A DNA stretch of 64,000 nt. It comes from Nonomuraea sediminis (GTDB lineage Bacteria; Actinomycetota; Actinomycetes; Streptosporangiales; Streptosporangiaceae). Below are positions 1 through 8,414 of the stretch, in pieces. Position 1 is the stretch's first letter. Every line of letters begins with the position of its first letter. The notes beneath the pieces were generated by a model. That model did not search any database and was not told the origin of the DNA. It worked only from the letters and a program-made list of their open reading frames with translations. The position numbers and the translations under genes were made by a program. The stretch spans positions 62,001 to 126,000 of the forward strand of contig NZ_JAHDTI010000003.1 of the NCBI RefSeq assembly GCF_018531495.1, read 5' to 3'.

Positions 1-287
1 ATCCCGCCGCAGGAGGGTTCTTCTCGGGTACGGCATGCCCGCCCCGCCGCCGCGATCAGCATCAGCACCAGGAGTGGCACGAGTACGGCGAGGCAGACGG
101 AGCTCGGGTCAGGCATCCGGTGATCGTTCGAGGCCGTCGAGGACGCGTCCTGGATGTGCTCGTATGCGGGCATCGCCATCCCCGGGGACGGGGTGACATG
201 ACCGAAGGTGTGCATTCCACACACCCCCGCTACGAGTAGGACGAACAGGAGCAAGCCTCCAAAGGGGATACGGACTGAACTGCCCAT
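1..287 (-). CDS. DUF6153-like small membrane protein (3' end outside window)
   Basis: The ATG at 285-287 opens a reading frame that runs off the left edge, leaving about 95 codons. A G-rich ribosome site (GGCGAGGGGG) lies just upstream. The product has an N-terminal hydrophobic segment (residues about 9-24) followed by a GMHTFGH motif, a Met/His/Ser-rich extracytoplasmic stretch, and a second hydrophobic segment (about 62-78) followed by a basic, Cys-containing tail. The two membrane segments around a Met/His-rich loop resemble the actinobacterial DUF6153 family, which has no established function. Met/His-rich loops suggest metal contact, but that is only inference. Confidence 0.6.
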   Translation of the reverse strand, partial: MGSSVRIPFGGLLLFVLLVAGVCGMHTFGHVTPSPGMAMPAYEHIQDASSTASNDHRMPDPSSVCLAVLVPLLVLMLIAAAGRACRTREEPSCGG

Positions 288-328
288 ACTCCCCCTCGCC
301 TAGATCGAAACTCCGGACTCAGGTCACC

Positions 329-334
329 ATATTA
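329..334 (-). promoter_or_regulatory. Candidate -10 box (TAATAT) for the DUF6153-like gene
   Basis: Read on the minus strand, this gives TAATAT 41 nt upstream of the start at 287, in an otherwise GC-rich gap (288-446). It overlaps a short dyad (TACGA / TCGTA, 333-349). No good -35 is visible. The rest of the gap shows nothing recognisable. Confidence 0.3.
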
Positions 335-446
335 CGACGACCAATCGTAGGTTCGGACACAAGGCGCGCGGCCACGCGTCGCGTCAGGTCGCACGCCTTT
401 TCGTCCGGCAGCCGTGCACCCGGCCGCTGCTGCCCGATCGATCAGG

Positions 447-1895
447 TTAGGCAGGGTTCGGCTTGTCGGCCGCATACTCGGCCAGGACGCGCTGGGCTAT
501 GGCGAAGGCGGAGTTGGCGGCCGGGACGCCGCAGTACACCGCGGTCTGGAGCAGGACCTCCTTGATCTCGTCAGGCGTGAGGCCGTTGCGGAGGGCGGAC
601 CGTACGTGCATGGCGAGCTCCTCCAGATGGCCCCGGGCGACGAGGGCGGTGATCGTGACGCAACTGCGGGTCCGGCGGTCGAGGCCCGGACGGTTCCAGA
701 TGCCGTCCCAGGCGTATCGAGTGATCATCTCCTGGAAGTCAGCGGTGAACGGCGTCGTAGCGGCCACGGCCCGATCCACGTGCTCGTCCCCCAACACCTC
801 CCGCCGAGTCCGCATCCCCGCAACCCACCGCTCATCCCCGACACCCAGCGAGCGCGGGTCATCCCCGGCACTCACGGAAGACACGGCATCCCCGGAGCGC
901 GGGGCATCTGCGTCCGTGGTGTGCGTGGGAGGGGTGGGGATTATGGAGGGCTGGTCGTACTGGAGGAAGGTGAGGATGGCTCGGGTGGCTTCCTCCGGGT
1001 GTTGGACGGGGGCCAGGTGGGCGGAGCCTGGGAGAACTGTGAGGGTGGCGTTGGGGATGGCCTTGGTGAGGGTGAGGGAGTGGTCGAGGGGGGTGGCGGG
1101 GTCGTCGGAGCCGGCGATGACCAGGGTGGGCGCTTTGATCGTGGGGAGGCGGTCGCGCAGGTCGAAGGCCGCGAGGGCCTCGCAGCAGGCCGCGTAGCCC
1201 TCGGGGTCGACCTGGTCGAGCATGTCCAGCACCCAGCCGCTGTCGAAGCCGTTGGTGAACCAGCGCTCGGCCAGCGCCGGTGCCAGCACCCGTACCCCTT
1301 CCCTGCGCACCAGCGCCGCCCGGTCGAGCCACGGCCCCGGCTCGCCGAACCATGCCGACGTACAGCACAGCACCAGCCCGGTCACCCGCTCCGGCACTCG
1401 GGCCGCGATCGCCGCGGCCACCGCGCCGCCCAGCGAGATCCCTCCCACGACGAAGCGCTCGTCCTCCACGAGCTCCAGTACGGCTCCCGCGATCTCCTCC
1501 ACCGACAGCCCCGCGGCCTCCGCAGGGCGTTGGTCGGTCTGCGCAGGGCGTTGGTCGGTCTCCGTGGGGGAAATGCCTGTGCCCGGCTCAGGGAGGTCGG
1601 ATGTGTTCGGGGAGGTCGTCGACGGTCTCGGGTTGGGGTGGGTCGTCTCGTGGGGATGAGCTGGCTTCGCTGTTGGAAGGGCGGGGTCCTTCGTGAGAGG
1701 GGCGGGGTTGCCTGTGGGCAGGGCGGTGGGGGAAGGGGAGAGCCCGTGGCCGGGGAGGTCGTAGCGGAGGACTCGGTAGGAGCGGGTGAGGCGGGAAAGC
1801 AGGGGGCGCCAGACGTCCAGGGTGGTGCCCAGTGAGGGGCCGAGGACCAGGAGCGGTGCTCCGGACGGGCCGTCGATGCGGTGGTGCAGCTTCAC
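447..1895 (-). CDS. pcaDC: Fused 3-oxoadipate enol-lactonase / 4-carboxymuconolactone decarboxylase
   Basis: This bifunctional cytosolic enzyme of the protocatechuate branch decarboxylates 4-carboxymuconolactone and hydrolyses the resulting 3-oxoadipate enol-lactone. The N-terminal alpha/beta-hydrolase has the nucleophile elbow GISLGG (Ser about 154), the acid in AGSDDP and the His in GSAHLAP. The C-terminal about 120 residues are a carboxymuconolactone decarboxylase domain (VTITALVARGH, then VYCGVPAAN). The GTG start at 1893-1895 overlaps the pcaB stop. It is the last gene of the operon. Residues about 57-127 form a Pro/Thr-rich, low-complexity insert between RYDLPGHGLSP and the helix before the nucleophile. 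It contains a tandem DQRPA repeat and is absent from ordinary PcaD/PcaL. A second flexible stretch links the two domains. Confidence 0.93.
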   Translation of the reverse strand: MKLHHRIDGPSGAPLLVLGPSLGTTLDVWRPLLSRLTRSYRVLRYDLPGHGLSPSPTALPTGNPAPLTKDPALPTAKPAHPHETTHPNPRPSTTSPNTSDLPEPGTGISPTETDQRPAQTDQRPAEAAGLSVEEIAGAVLELVEDERFVVGGISLGGAVAAAIAARVPERVTGLVLCCTSAWFGEPGPWLDRAALVRREGVRVLAPALAERWFTNGFDSGWVLDMLDQVDPEGYAACCEALAAFDLRDRLPTIKAPTLVIAGSDDPATPLDHSLTLTKAIPNATLTVLPGSAHLAPVQHPEEATRAILTFLQYDQPSIIPTPPTHTTDADAPRSGDAVSSVSAGDDPRSLGVGDERWVAGMRTRREVLGDEHVDRAVAATTPFTADFQEMITRYAWDGIWNRPGLDRRTRSCVTITALVARGHLEELAMHVRSALRNGLTPDEIKEVLLQTAVYCGVPAANSAFAIAQRVLAEYAADKPNPA

Positions 1896-3370
1896 AGCTC
1901 TCCCAGGATTCTGTCGATCAGTTCCGACGCCGCGCCGAGGTAGCCGCGTGGGTCCTGGTCGGCATCGGGATGTACGGCGAGCCGTTCGGAGACGAGGCCG
2001 GGCCCTGTGAGCGCGGCGTTGGCTCGCATCTTGTCCGGAAATATCTGGAGACCGGCGACCAGCTCAACCGCCGTGGCCGTGGCTCCCCCGGTGAGCCGCA
2101 GGCAGTCCCGCAGTGGAAGCCACGAGGCCTGCCACGCCCCGGCCGAGCGCTCGTGCTCGCCCACCGCGTAGAGCACCTGGGCGTACGCGGGCACCTGGAG
2201 CGAGGCCGAGCGGATCAGGATCGACAGGGCGGGATTGCGCTTGTGCGGCATGGCCGACGAAGCGCCCTCGGTTGACTCGGCCACCTCTCCCACCTCGGTC
2301 TGGGCCAGGAGGATCACGTCGGTGGCCAGCTTGCCGAGGGCGCTCGCCGTACCGGCCAGAGCGGCGCCCAGCGAGGAGACGACGGAGCGCTCCGTGTGCC
2401 ACGGGTGGGCGGGGGCGGCCAGGCCGAGTTCGGCGGCGTAGAGGTCTGACAGGGCCAGTGGGTCCCAGCCGCGTTCGGTCATGGCGGCGAGTGTCCCGGC
2501 GGCGCCGCCGAGTTGGGCCGGGAAGCGGAGTGCGGTCAGGGCGTCGCGGGCCCGGATCAGGCCTGCGAGCCAGCCTGCGGCCTTGAGCCCGAACGTGGTG
2601 GGTACGGCGTGCTGCCCCAGCGTGCGTGCGGCCATCACGGTCGCGCGGTGGGTGTCGGCCAGCTCGGCCAGGGTCCGCATGACGGTCCCCAGGTCCTCCA
2701 GGATCACCCCGACCACCCGCGACGCCACCAGCATCGCCGCACTATCCACGATGTCCTGACTCGTCACCCCCAGATGCACAAACTCCGCCGCCAAACCATC
2801 GGGACCCCAGGAACCCGCGTCCCCGGGAAGCTGGGGGGACGCAGCGCCGCCAGGAGCCTCGGAGGCCGGGGAGGGATCGGCTCCGAGGTGTGAGGAGGCG
2901 TCGCCGCCGGAAAGGTGGGCGGGTGGGTTACCAGGAGATGCGGGCCCGGGTGAAGGACCTGAGGTGCCGTCAGGGACGTCCGGGGACGGCGCGTCACCGG
3001 TAGGACCCACGGGAGGTCGGACATCTGGGGCGGTGGGAGAGGGTGGGCCTGCGGCGGGGCCGAGGGGTGGGCCGCTGGGAGGTGGGGTGGTGGTTGCCTC
3101 ATGGAGGGCGGCGCGGAGGGTGGTGAGGAGGGGGAGGACGGGGGTGGCGGAGGTGCGGGAGTGGAGGGCGAGGGTAGCGGGGTCGGGGGTGAGGGTGGAG
3201 GCGACCCGGGTGATCGTCTCGGCGGCCGTCGTGGGGATGAGGCCCAGGCGGGCCTGGGCGCGCGCCAGCGCGGCCTCGCACTCCAGCATGGCGCGCACCC
3301 AGGCCGAGTCCGAGGTGAGGCCCGCCGCCCTGGTCCCCGCGACCACGGGCGCGAGCAGGTCAGAACTCAA
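1892..3370 (-). CDS. pcaB: 3-carboxy-cis,cis-muconate cycloisomerase
   Basis: This enzyme converts 3-carboxy-cis,cis-muconate to 4-carboxymuconolactone. It belongs to the fumarase/aspartase superfamily and carries the signature SSAMPHKRNP plus the conserved HLGVTSQDIVDSA segment. I prefer the TTG start at 3368-3370 (MSSDLLAPV), which gives 492 residues, has GGGGGAG about 10 nt upstream and overlaps the pcaG stop. Longer starts would add a non-homologous Arg-rich N-terminus. Usual length is about 450 residues. The excess is a roughly 100-residue Pro/Gly/Ser/Asp-rich insert (residues about 93-191, DNA about 2798-3094) placed where normal PcaB has a short loop before the HLGxTSQD motif. Either the insert is a tolerated surface loop or the enzyme is altered. 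Confidence 0.92.
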   Translation of the reverse strand: MSSDLLAPVVAGTRAAGLTSDSAWVRAMLECEAALARAQARLGLIPTTAAETITRVASTLTPDPATLALHSRTSATPVLPLLTTLRAALHEATTTPPPSGPPLGPAAGPPSPTAPDVRPPVGPTGDAPSPDVPDGTSGPSPGPASPGNPPAHLSGGDASSHLGADPSPASEAPGGAASPQLPGDAGSWGPDGLAAEFVHLGVTSQDIVDSAAMLVASRVVGVILEDLGTVMRTLAELADTHRATVMAARTLGQHAVPTTFGLKAAGWLAGLIRARDALTALRFPAQLGGAAGTLAAMTERGWDPLALSDLYAAELGLAAPAHPWHTERSVVSSLGAALAGTASALGKLATDVILLAQTEVGEVAESTEGASSAMPHKRNPALSILIRSASLQVPAYAQVLYAVGEHERSAGAWQASWLPLRDCLRLTGGATATAVELVAGLQIFPDKMRANAALTGPGLVSERLAVHPDADQDPRGYLGAASELIDRILGEL

Positions 3371-3848
3371 GGAATACCGTCTCCCCCGCCCCCTGCAACC
3401 GCACGTCGAAGCGGTACGAGTCTCCCTCAGAGGAGGCGATGAGCGTGGCACGCCGCGCGGGTTCCAGCGAGTCGAGCAGCGGGTCCGGCACGTCCGCCAG
3501 GTAGACCCGGGTCAGCAGCGACCGCAGCAGCCCGCGGGCGAAGACCTGGAGGGAGAGGTACGGCCCGCGGGGGCGCGCCGTACGGAATCTGAACGAACCA
3601 TCGGCAGCCGTGGCGCACCGCCCGAACCCGGACACGGCCCCGGGAGTGCGCACGAGCGCGCCCCCCGGCCCGGGAGTGCCGGTCCAGAGTTCGAGCAGCG
3701 CGTCGGGCAGCGGTTCACCCGCGCCGTCGAGCACCCGCCCGGTCAAGGTGATCGCACCGGGGTGCCCGGGAGGAGTCAGCTCCCAGTCGCCGGGGTACGG
3801 CAGGGCGTGGCCGAAGAAGGGGCCCACGGTCTGCGACGGGGTGGTCAT
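3360..3848 (-). CDS. pcaG: Protocatechuate 3,4-dioxygenase, alpha subunit
   Basis: Alpha subunit of the intradiol dioxygenase that cleaves protocatechuate to 3-carboxymuconate. The ATG at 3846-3848 ([16 protein letters not shown]) overlaps the pcaH stop as ATGA and gives 162 residues, shorter than many PcaG proteins of about 200. The conserved TPSQTVGPFF start, the ITLTGRVLDGAGEPLPDALLELW strand block (split here by its Gly-Glu turn) and the C-terminal RFDVRLQG are visible. The iron ligands lie in PcaH, as expected for this heteromer. It is the fifth gene of the operon. Confidence 0.93.
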   Translation of the reverse strand: MTTPSQTVGPFFGHALPYPGDWELTPPGHPGAITLTGRVLDGAGEPLPDALLELWTGTPGPGGALVRTPGAVSGFGRCATAADGSFRFRTARPRGPYLSLQVFARGLLRSLLTRVYLADVPDPLLDSLEPARRATLIASSEGDSYRFDVRLQGAGETVFLEF

Positions 3849-4513
3849 CACGCCTCCATGGGGGTGCGCCCGAGCACGATGTCGAAGCGGTACCCGAGGG
3901 CCCACTCCGGCTCGGTCACCTCCAGCTCGAACGTGGAGATGAGCCGCTGTCTGGCGGCCTCGTCGGGGATGGACTGGAAGATCGGGTCGAAGGGGAACAG
4001 CGGGTCGCCGGGGAAGTACATCTGGGTGACCAGCCGCTGCGTGAACGCCCGCCCGAAGACCGAGAAGTGAAGGTGCGCGGGCCGCCAGGCGTTGGGGTGG
4101 TTGCGCCACGGGTACGCGCCGGGCTTGATCGTGACGAAGCGGTAGTTGCCCAGCGAGTCGGTCAGGCAGCGTCCCGCGCCGGTGAAGTTGGGGTCGAGCG
4201 GCGCCGGGTGCTGGTCGACGGGGTGGGCGTAGCGGCCGGCGGCGTTGGCCTGCCAGAGTTCGACCAGGGTGCCGGGCACGGGCCGCCCGCCTGAGTCGAG
4301 GACGCGCCCGGTGACGATGATCCGCTCGCCGATGGGCTCGCCGGTGTGCTGGCGGGTCAGGTCGTGGTCAAGCTCGCCGACCTCCTCGTGGCCGAAGACC
4401 GGGCTGGTCAGCTCGATCGCGTCCGGGTCGGCCGTGAACGGCACGGGCTTCTGCGACGGCGCCCGCAGCGCGGTGCTGCGGTAGGCGGGGCTCAGGTAGG
4501 GAGGGTGGGTCAC
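3848..4513 (-). CDS. pcaH: Protocatechuate 3,4-dioxygenase, beta subunit
   Basis: This is the Fe(III)-binding catalytic subunit of protocatechuate 3,4-dioxygenase. The expected ligands are all visible: Tyr in GRYAHP, Tyr in IKPGAYPW, and two His in [11 protein letters not shown]. The GTG start at 4511-4513 ([13 protein letters not shown]) overlaps the pcaJ stop as GTGA and gives 221 residues. An upstream in-frame extension to 4669 would be Arg-rich and lies over pcaJ, so it is rejected. The dioxygenase_N-like lead ([14 protein letters not shown]) precedes the intradiol core. Confidence 0.95.
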   Translation of the reverse strand: MTHPPYLSPAYRSTALRAPSQKPVPFTADPDAIELTSPVFGHEEVGELDHDLTRQHTGEPIGERIIVTGRVLDSGGRPVPGTLVELWQANAAGRYAHPVDQHPAPLDPNFTGAGRCLTDSLGNYRFVTIKPGAYPWRNHPNAWRPAHLHFSVFGRAFTQRLVTQMYFPGDPLFPFDPIFQSIPDEAARQRLISTFELEVTEPEWALGYRFDIVLGRTPMEA

Positions 4514-5136
4514 GGGAGCAGCTCCGTTCCTGTCGCGGCGCGCACCTCGTCCGGGCGCACGCCGGGCGCCGTCTCCACGAGGCGGAGGCCGGAAGGGGTG
4601 ACGTCGATGACGGCGAGGTCGGTGATGATCCGGTTCACGCACCCCTTGCCGGTCAGGGGCAGCGTGCATTCGGGCAGCAGCTTGGGGCTGCCGTCGCGGG
4701 CGGTGTGCTCCATCACCACGAGCACGCGGCGGGCGCCGTGCACGAGGTCCATCGCCCCGCCCATGCCCTTGATCATCTTGCCGGGGACGGCCCAGTTGGC
4801 CAGGTCACCGCGGGCAGAGACCTGCATGGCGCCGAGCACCGCCACGTCCACGTGCCCGCCGCGGATCATGCCGAACGACAGCGACGAGTCGAAGTAGGAG
4901 GCCCCGGCGGTGACCGTGACGCTCTCCTTCCCCGCGTTGATCAGGTCGGGATCCACCTCTTCGGCAAGAGGGTAGGGGCCGACGCCGAGGATGCCGTTCT
5001 CCGAGTGGATCACCACGGTACGGTCGCCGAGGTGGCCGGGGATCAGCGTGGGCAGGCCGACGCCGAGGTTGACGTAGCAGCCGTCGGGCAGCTCGGCCGC
5101 CGCCCTGGCCGCGATCTCATCTCTGCTCCAGGGCAT
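4510..5136 (-). CDS. pcaJ: 3-oxoadipate CoA-transferase, beta subunit
   Basis: Beta chain of succinyl-CoA:3-oxoadipate CoA-transferase (208 residues). The coenzyme-A-transferase family I features include [12 protein letters not shown] and the [10 protein letters not shown] motif with the catalytic Glu. The ATG at 5134-5136 overlaps the stop of the alpha-subunit gene (ATGA). The two subunits together activate 3-oxoadipate to its CoA thioester. No pcaF thiolase lies in the window, so the last pathway step must be encoded elsewhere. Confidence 0.94.
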   Translation of the reverse strand: MPWSRDEIAARAAAELPDGCYVNLGVGLPTLIPGHLGDRTVVIHSENGILGVGPYPLAEEVDPDLINAGKESVTVTAGASYFDSSLSFGMIRGGHVDVAVLGAMQVSARGDLANWAVPGKMIKGMGGAMDLVHGARRVLVVMEHTARDGSPKLLPECTLPLTGKGCVNRIITDLAVIDVTPSGLRLVETAPGVRPDEVRAATGTELLP

Positions 5137-5882
5137 CAGGAACGCACGACCTTCTTCTCGATGGGCTTGTCCGCGGCCTGCTCGGGGGTCAGGGCCACCA
5201 CGTGCCGCACGAAGATCCCCGGCAGGTGCACCTCGGCCGGGTCCAGCTCGCACAGCTCCTCGACCTCGGCGATCGTGACCCGCCCCGCCATGGCGGCCAG
5301 CGGGTTGAAGTTCCGCGCGGCCTTCGAAAACACGAGATTTCCGTAAATGTCGCCTTTCAGGGCCCGCACCAGCGCGAAGTCCGTGACGATCGACCTTTCG
5401 AGCAGGTACGGCACGCCGTCGAAGACGCGCACCTCGCGAGGAGGCGAGGCCACGGCCACGGTCCCGTCGGGGTGGTAGCGCCACGGGATCCCGCCCGACT
5501 CGACCAGGGTCCCCACCCCGGCCGGCGTGTAGAAGGCAGGGATCCCGCTGCCCCCGGCGCGCAGCCGCTCGGCCAGCGTCCCCTGCGGGATCAGCTCGAC
5601 CTCGACCTCGCCGGCCAGGTACTGCCGGGCGAACTCCTTGTTCTCCCCCACGTAGGACCCGGTGACGCGGGCGATCTGCCCGGCGGCAAGCAGCTCGCCG
5701 AGCCCGCGCCCGTCGGTGCCGCAGTTGTTGGACACCACGTGCAGCCCGCCGACCCCGCCGGCCAGCAGCGCGCGGAGCAGCACGGACGGCACCCCGGCGA
5801 GCCCGAACCCGCCCACCGCGATGGAAGAACCCTCGCCGATCACCGAGACGGCCGCCGCGGCCGACTCAACGAGCTTGTTCAC
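5136..5882 (-). CDS. pcaI: 3-oxoadipate CoA-transferase, alpha subunit
   Basis: Alpha chain (248 residues) of 3-oxoadipate CoA-transferase. It begins at a GTG (5880-5882) that overlaps the pobA stop. The CoA-transferase alpha signature is present in [17 protein letters not shown] and [13 protein letters not shown]. Gene pairing with the beta subunit and the surrounding protocatechuate genes distinguish it from the succinyl-CoA:acetoacetate transferase (ScoAB) paralogues, which look similar. Confidence 0.93.
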   Translation of the reverse strand: MNKLVESAAAAVSVIGEGSSIAVGGFGLAGVPSVLLRALLAGGVGGLHVVSNNCGTDGRGLGELLAAGQIARVTGSYVGENKEFARQYLAGEVEVELIPQGTLAERLRAGGSGIPAFYTPAGVGTLVESGGIPWRYHPDGTVAVASPPREVRVFDGVPYLLERSIVTDFALVRALKGDIYGNLVFSKAARNFNPLAAMAGRVTIAEVEELCELDPAEVHLPGIFVRHVVALTPEQAADKPIEKKVVRS

Positions 5883-7036
5883 AACGGCATCCCCACATAG
5901 TTCTCCGCCAGTGTCGTGGCCGCGGCCTCCGAGGAGGTCACGTAGTCAAGGTAGGAAAGCTGCAGCCGCCGCCCGTAGGCGTCGTCGGACTCGAAGGTGT
6001 GCAACAGCGTGGTCATCCACCACGAGAAGTGCTGCGCCCGCCAGACCCGCTTCAGGCACGCCGCCGAATAGCCGTCGAGCAGTTCGGTCGAGCCGGTGCC
6101 GAAGAACAGGTCGAGCGCGTCGGTCAGCACCCGGACGTCGGCCACGGCCAGGTTGAGCCCCTTGGCGCCGGTGGGCGGCACGATGTGGGCGGCGTCCCCG
6201 GCCAGGTACAGCCGGCCGTACTGCATCGGCTCGGCGACGAAGCTGCGCATGGGCGTGACGCCCTTCTCCACGATCTCGCCCGTCGACAGCGTGAAGCCGG
6301 GCACCGACTCCAGGCGGGTTCTCAGCTCGGCCCAGATGCGCTCGTCCGGCCAGTCGTCGAGCGAGGCGTCCGGCGGGACCTGCAGGTAGAAGCGGCTGAT
6401 CGTGGGCGAGCGCATGCTGTGCAGGGCGAAGCCGCGCTCGGTCCTGGTGTAGATCAGCTCCTCGGACGAGGGCGCGACGCGGGCCAGGATCCCCAGCCAG
6501 GCGAAGGGATACTCCCGTTCGAAGAACGTCAGCTCCCCCTCGGGGATCGAGGGCCGCGAGATGCCGTGGAAGCCGTCGCACCCGGCGATCACGTCGCAGT
6601 CCAGCCGCTCGCCGCCGAAGGTCAGGTACGGCTCGGCCTCCAGCGAGTGCACGGCCACGTCCTCGACCTCGAACCGGACGTCGCCGCCCGCCTCGAGCCG
6701 GGCGGCGATCAGGTCCTTGACCACCTCCTGCTGGCCGTACACCGTGATGGAGCGGCCGGGCACCAGCTTCTCGAACGGGATCCTGTGCCCCGAGCCGCCG
6801 TAACGCAGCTCGATGCCGTGATGCACGAGCCCCTCGCGCATCATCCGGTCCCCGACGCCCGCCTCGACCAGCGTGTCCACGGTGCCCTGTTCGAGCACCC
6901 CTGCCCTGACCCGCCGCTCCACGTAGTCGCGGCTGCGCCGCTCCAGCACGACGGAGGAGATGCCGCGCAGGTGGAGGAGGTGGGAGAGGAGCAGACCCGC
7001 GGGGCCCGCCCCGATGATCCCGACCTGAGTTCGCAT
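5879..7036 (-). CDS. pobA: 4-hydroxybenzoate 3-monooxygenase
   Basis: Flavoprotein hydroxylase that makes protocatechuate from 4-hydroxybenzoate with NAD(P)H and O2. It has 385 residues, close to the usual 390-395. Visible motifs are the N-terminal FAD dinucleotide fold GIIGAGPAGL, the DG-type motif CDGFHGISR (about residues 153-163) and the GD motif YLAGDAAHIVPPTGAKGLN. The ATG at 7034-7036 is chosen because the dinucleotide fold starts immediately after it; longer ORF extensions overlap the divergent regulator. It is the first gene of the seven-gene catabolic operon. Confidence 0.94.
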   Translation of the reverse strand: MRTQVGIIGAGPAGLLLSHLLHLRGISSVVLERRSRDYVERRVRAGVLEQGTVDTLVEAGVGDRMMREGLVHHGIELRYGGSGHRIPFEKLVPGRSITVYGQQEVVKDLIAARLEAGGDVRFEVEDVAVHSLEAEPYLTFGGERLDCDVIAGCDGFHGISRPSIPEGELTFFEREYPFAWLGILARVAPSSEELIYTRTERGFALHSMRSPTISRFYLQVPPDASLDDWPDERIWAELRTRLESVPGFTLSTGEIVEKGVTPMRSFVAEPMQYGRLYLAGDAAHIVPPTGAKGLNLAVADVRVLTDALDLFFGTGSTELLDGYSAACLKRVWRAQHFSWWMTTLLHTFESDDAYGRRLQLSYLDYVTSSEAAATTLAENYVGMPL

Positions 7037-7079
7037 GAGGAGAGCATGCAGCGCGCGGAGGGGGCGAACCCAGGGGGTA

Positions 7080-7096
7080 CTTCCGCTCAGTGGAAG
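7080..7096. promoter_or_regulatory. Palindromic operator between pobA and the IclR regulator
   Basis: A 17-bp dyad, CTTCCGCTCAGTGGAAG, is symmetric about 7088 with a single mismatched pair. It sits in the 69-bp gap between the divergent starts at 7036 and 7106, ending 9 bp before the regulator's ATG. IclR-family regulators of aromatic pathways bind palindromes of this size, so it is the likely site for control of both operon and regulator. Confidence 0.7.
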
Positions 7097-7105
7097 AATT
7101 GCCCC

Positions 7106-7861
7106 ATGGCAGGCGGATCCCGTGAACCGGGCAGGACGGTGACCTCGCGCGTCCTGGCCATCCTCGGCGCGTTCGACGCCGAGCATCCGCTGCTGAGCCT
7201 GTCCGACCTGGCCAGGCGCAGCGGCCTGGCGCTGAGCACGGTGCACCGGCTGGCGGCCGAGCTGGAGGAGGGACATGCGCTCAGCCGCGCGCCCGACGGC
7301 CGGCTGCGCATCGGGTTGCGGCTGTGGGAGCTGGGCCAGCTCGCCCCCAGCCGGCTGCAGGACGTGGCCCATCCCTGGCTGCAGGACCTGTTCGCCGGCA
7401 CGGGCGAGAACGTGCATCTGGCCGTCCGCGACGGCCTGGAGGTGCTCTACGTCGACAAGGTGTACGGCAGGCGGGCCGTGCCCATCGTGTCGCGGGTGGG
7501 CAGCCGGCTGCCGATGCACCCGACGGGGGTCGGCAAGGCGCTGCTGGCCTTCGAGCCGGACTGGTTCGTGGAGGCCTACCTGCGGCGCAGCCTGGAGCGG
7601 CCGACCTCGCACACGATCACCGAGCCGGGGCGGCTGGCCCGCGAGCTGGCCACGGTCCGGGCCCAGGGGTACGCGCTGACGTATGAGGAGATGACCCTCG
7701 GCTCCTGCTCGGCCGCCGCGCCGGTGCTGGTGGACGGGCGCCCGGTGGCGGCCCTCGGCATCGTCCTGGCGTCCCGGCGGGCCAGGGAGTTGCCCCGGCT
7801 GGTGGACCCGCTGCTGCATGCGGCCGCGGGGATCGCGAAAGCCGTCGGTAACCCTATGTAG
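7106..7861 (+). CDS. IclR-family regulator of the pob/pca operon
   Basis: The product has 251 residues: an N-terminal winged helix-turn-helix (about 12-70, with LSDLARRSGLALSTVHRLAAEL) followed by an IclR effector domain (VHLAVRDGLEVLYVDKV, then LPMHPTGVGKALLA). The ATG at 7106 is used; upstream in-frame codons would run antisense through pobA. Divergent placement from pobA with a shared palindrome says it controls protocatechuate or 4-hydroxybenzoate degradation, equivalent to PcaR/PcaU/PobR. Whether it activates or represses, and which effector it binds, cannot be read from the sequence. Confidence 0.88.
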   Translation: MAGGSREPGRTVTSRVLAILGAFDAEHPLLSLSDLARRSGLALSTVHRLAAELEEGHALSRAPDGRLRIGLRLWELGQLAPSRLQDVAHPWLQDLFAGTGENVHLAVRDGLEVLYVDKVYGRRAVPIVSRVGSRLPMHPTGVGKALLAFEPDWFVEAYLRRSLERPTSHTITEPGRLARELATVRAQGYALTYEEMTLGSCSAAAPVLVDGRPVAALGIVLASRRARELPRLVDPLLHAAAGIAKAVGNPM

Positions 7862-8056
7862 GCGAACAAGCGCTGTCCGTTATATACTGTTGGTCATACG
7901 GGATCCATTTCTCGTGTGGCGGCCGCCCGCCCTACTTCGCCGTCGTGGCGGGCGGCCATGTCCTCGCGCGCCCGATCGAGAAATCTGGGCGAGGGGTGAA
8001 ACGCCCGGCGCCGAGCCGGACAGCTCTGAGGTGAACCGACCGATGAGGAGCTGTAG

Positions 8057-8407
8057 ATGCGATTGATCAGCGTGCTCGCCGGAGCCGTCCTGGCCGCCGG
8101 AATGCTGTCCCCCGCCGCGAGCGCCGCCACGCGCCCGACGCTGGCCGACTGCGTGGGCAAGCCACAGGTGAAGCCCAAGGCGATCATCCTGGCCTGCGCG
8201 GACGGGGGCGACGTCGTGCACAAGCTGAAGTGGACCTCGTGGGGCAGGCGGACGGCCCACGCGACCGGCGTGGAGAGCGTCAACACCTGCGACCCGAACT
8301 GCGCCGCGGGACACTATGAGACCCACCGGGTCAAGGTGACGCTGCGCGGCGACGGCAAGCGCTTCACCAAGATCATCGTCAACGGCAAGGTATACGAGAG
8401 GCGGTAG
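8057..8407 (+). CDS. Secreted Cys-containing protein sharing a domain with the ECF partner protein
   Basis: This 116-residue protein has a clear signal peptide (MRLISVLAGAVLAAGMLSPAA, cleavage near ASA-AT at about residue 25). The mature part has three Cys and the patterns CVGKPQVKP, ILACADGG, LKWTSWGRR and VNTCDPNCAAGHYETH. The same patterns recur at the C-terminus of the protein encoded at 8903-10063 (ILACADGG/VLTCADAN, VNTCDPNCA/VNTCDPDCA). The gap upstream (7862-8056) has an AT-rich TTATATACT at about 7880 but no gene. Function is unknown. A secreted ligand or sensor partner of the ECF system is inference. Confidence 0.8.
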   Translation: MRLISVLAGAVLAAGMLSPAASAATRPTLADCVGKPQVKPKAIILACADGGDVVHKLKWTSWGRRTAHATGVESVNTCDPNCAAGHYETHRVKVTLRGDGKRFTKIIVNGKVYERR

Positions 8408-8414
8408 CGGTCCC

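Noticed and set aside
5999..7861. 620-codon plus-strand frame that extends the IclR regulator
   Set aside because: The first 370 codons are antisense to pobA. Homology to IclR proteins begins at the ATG at 7106.
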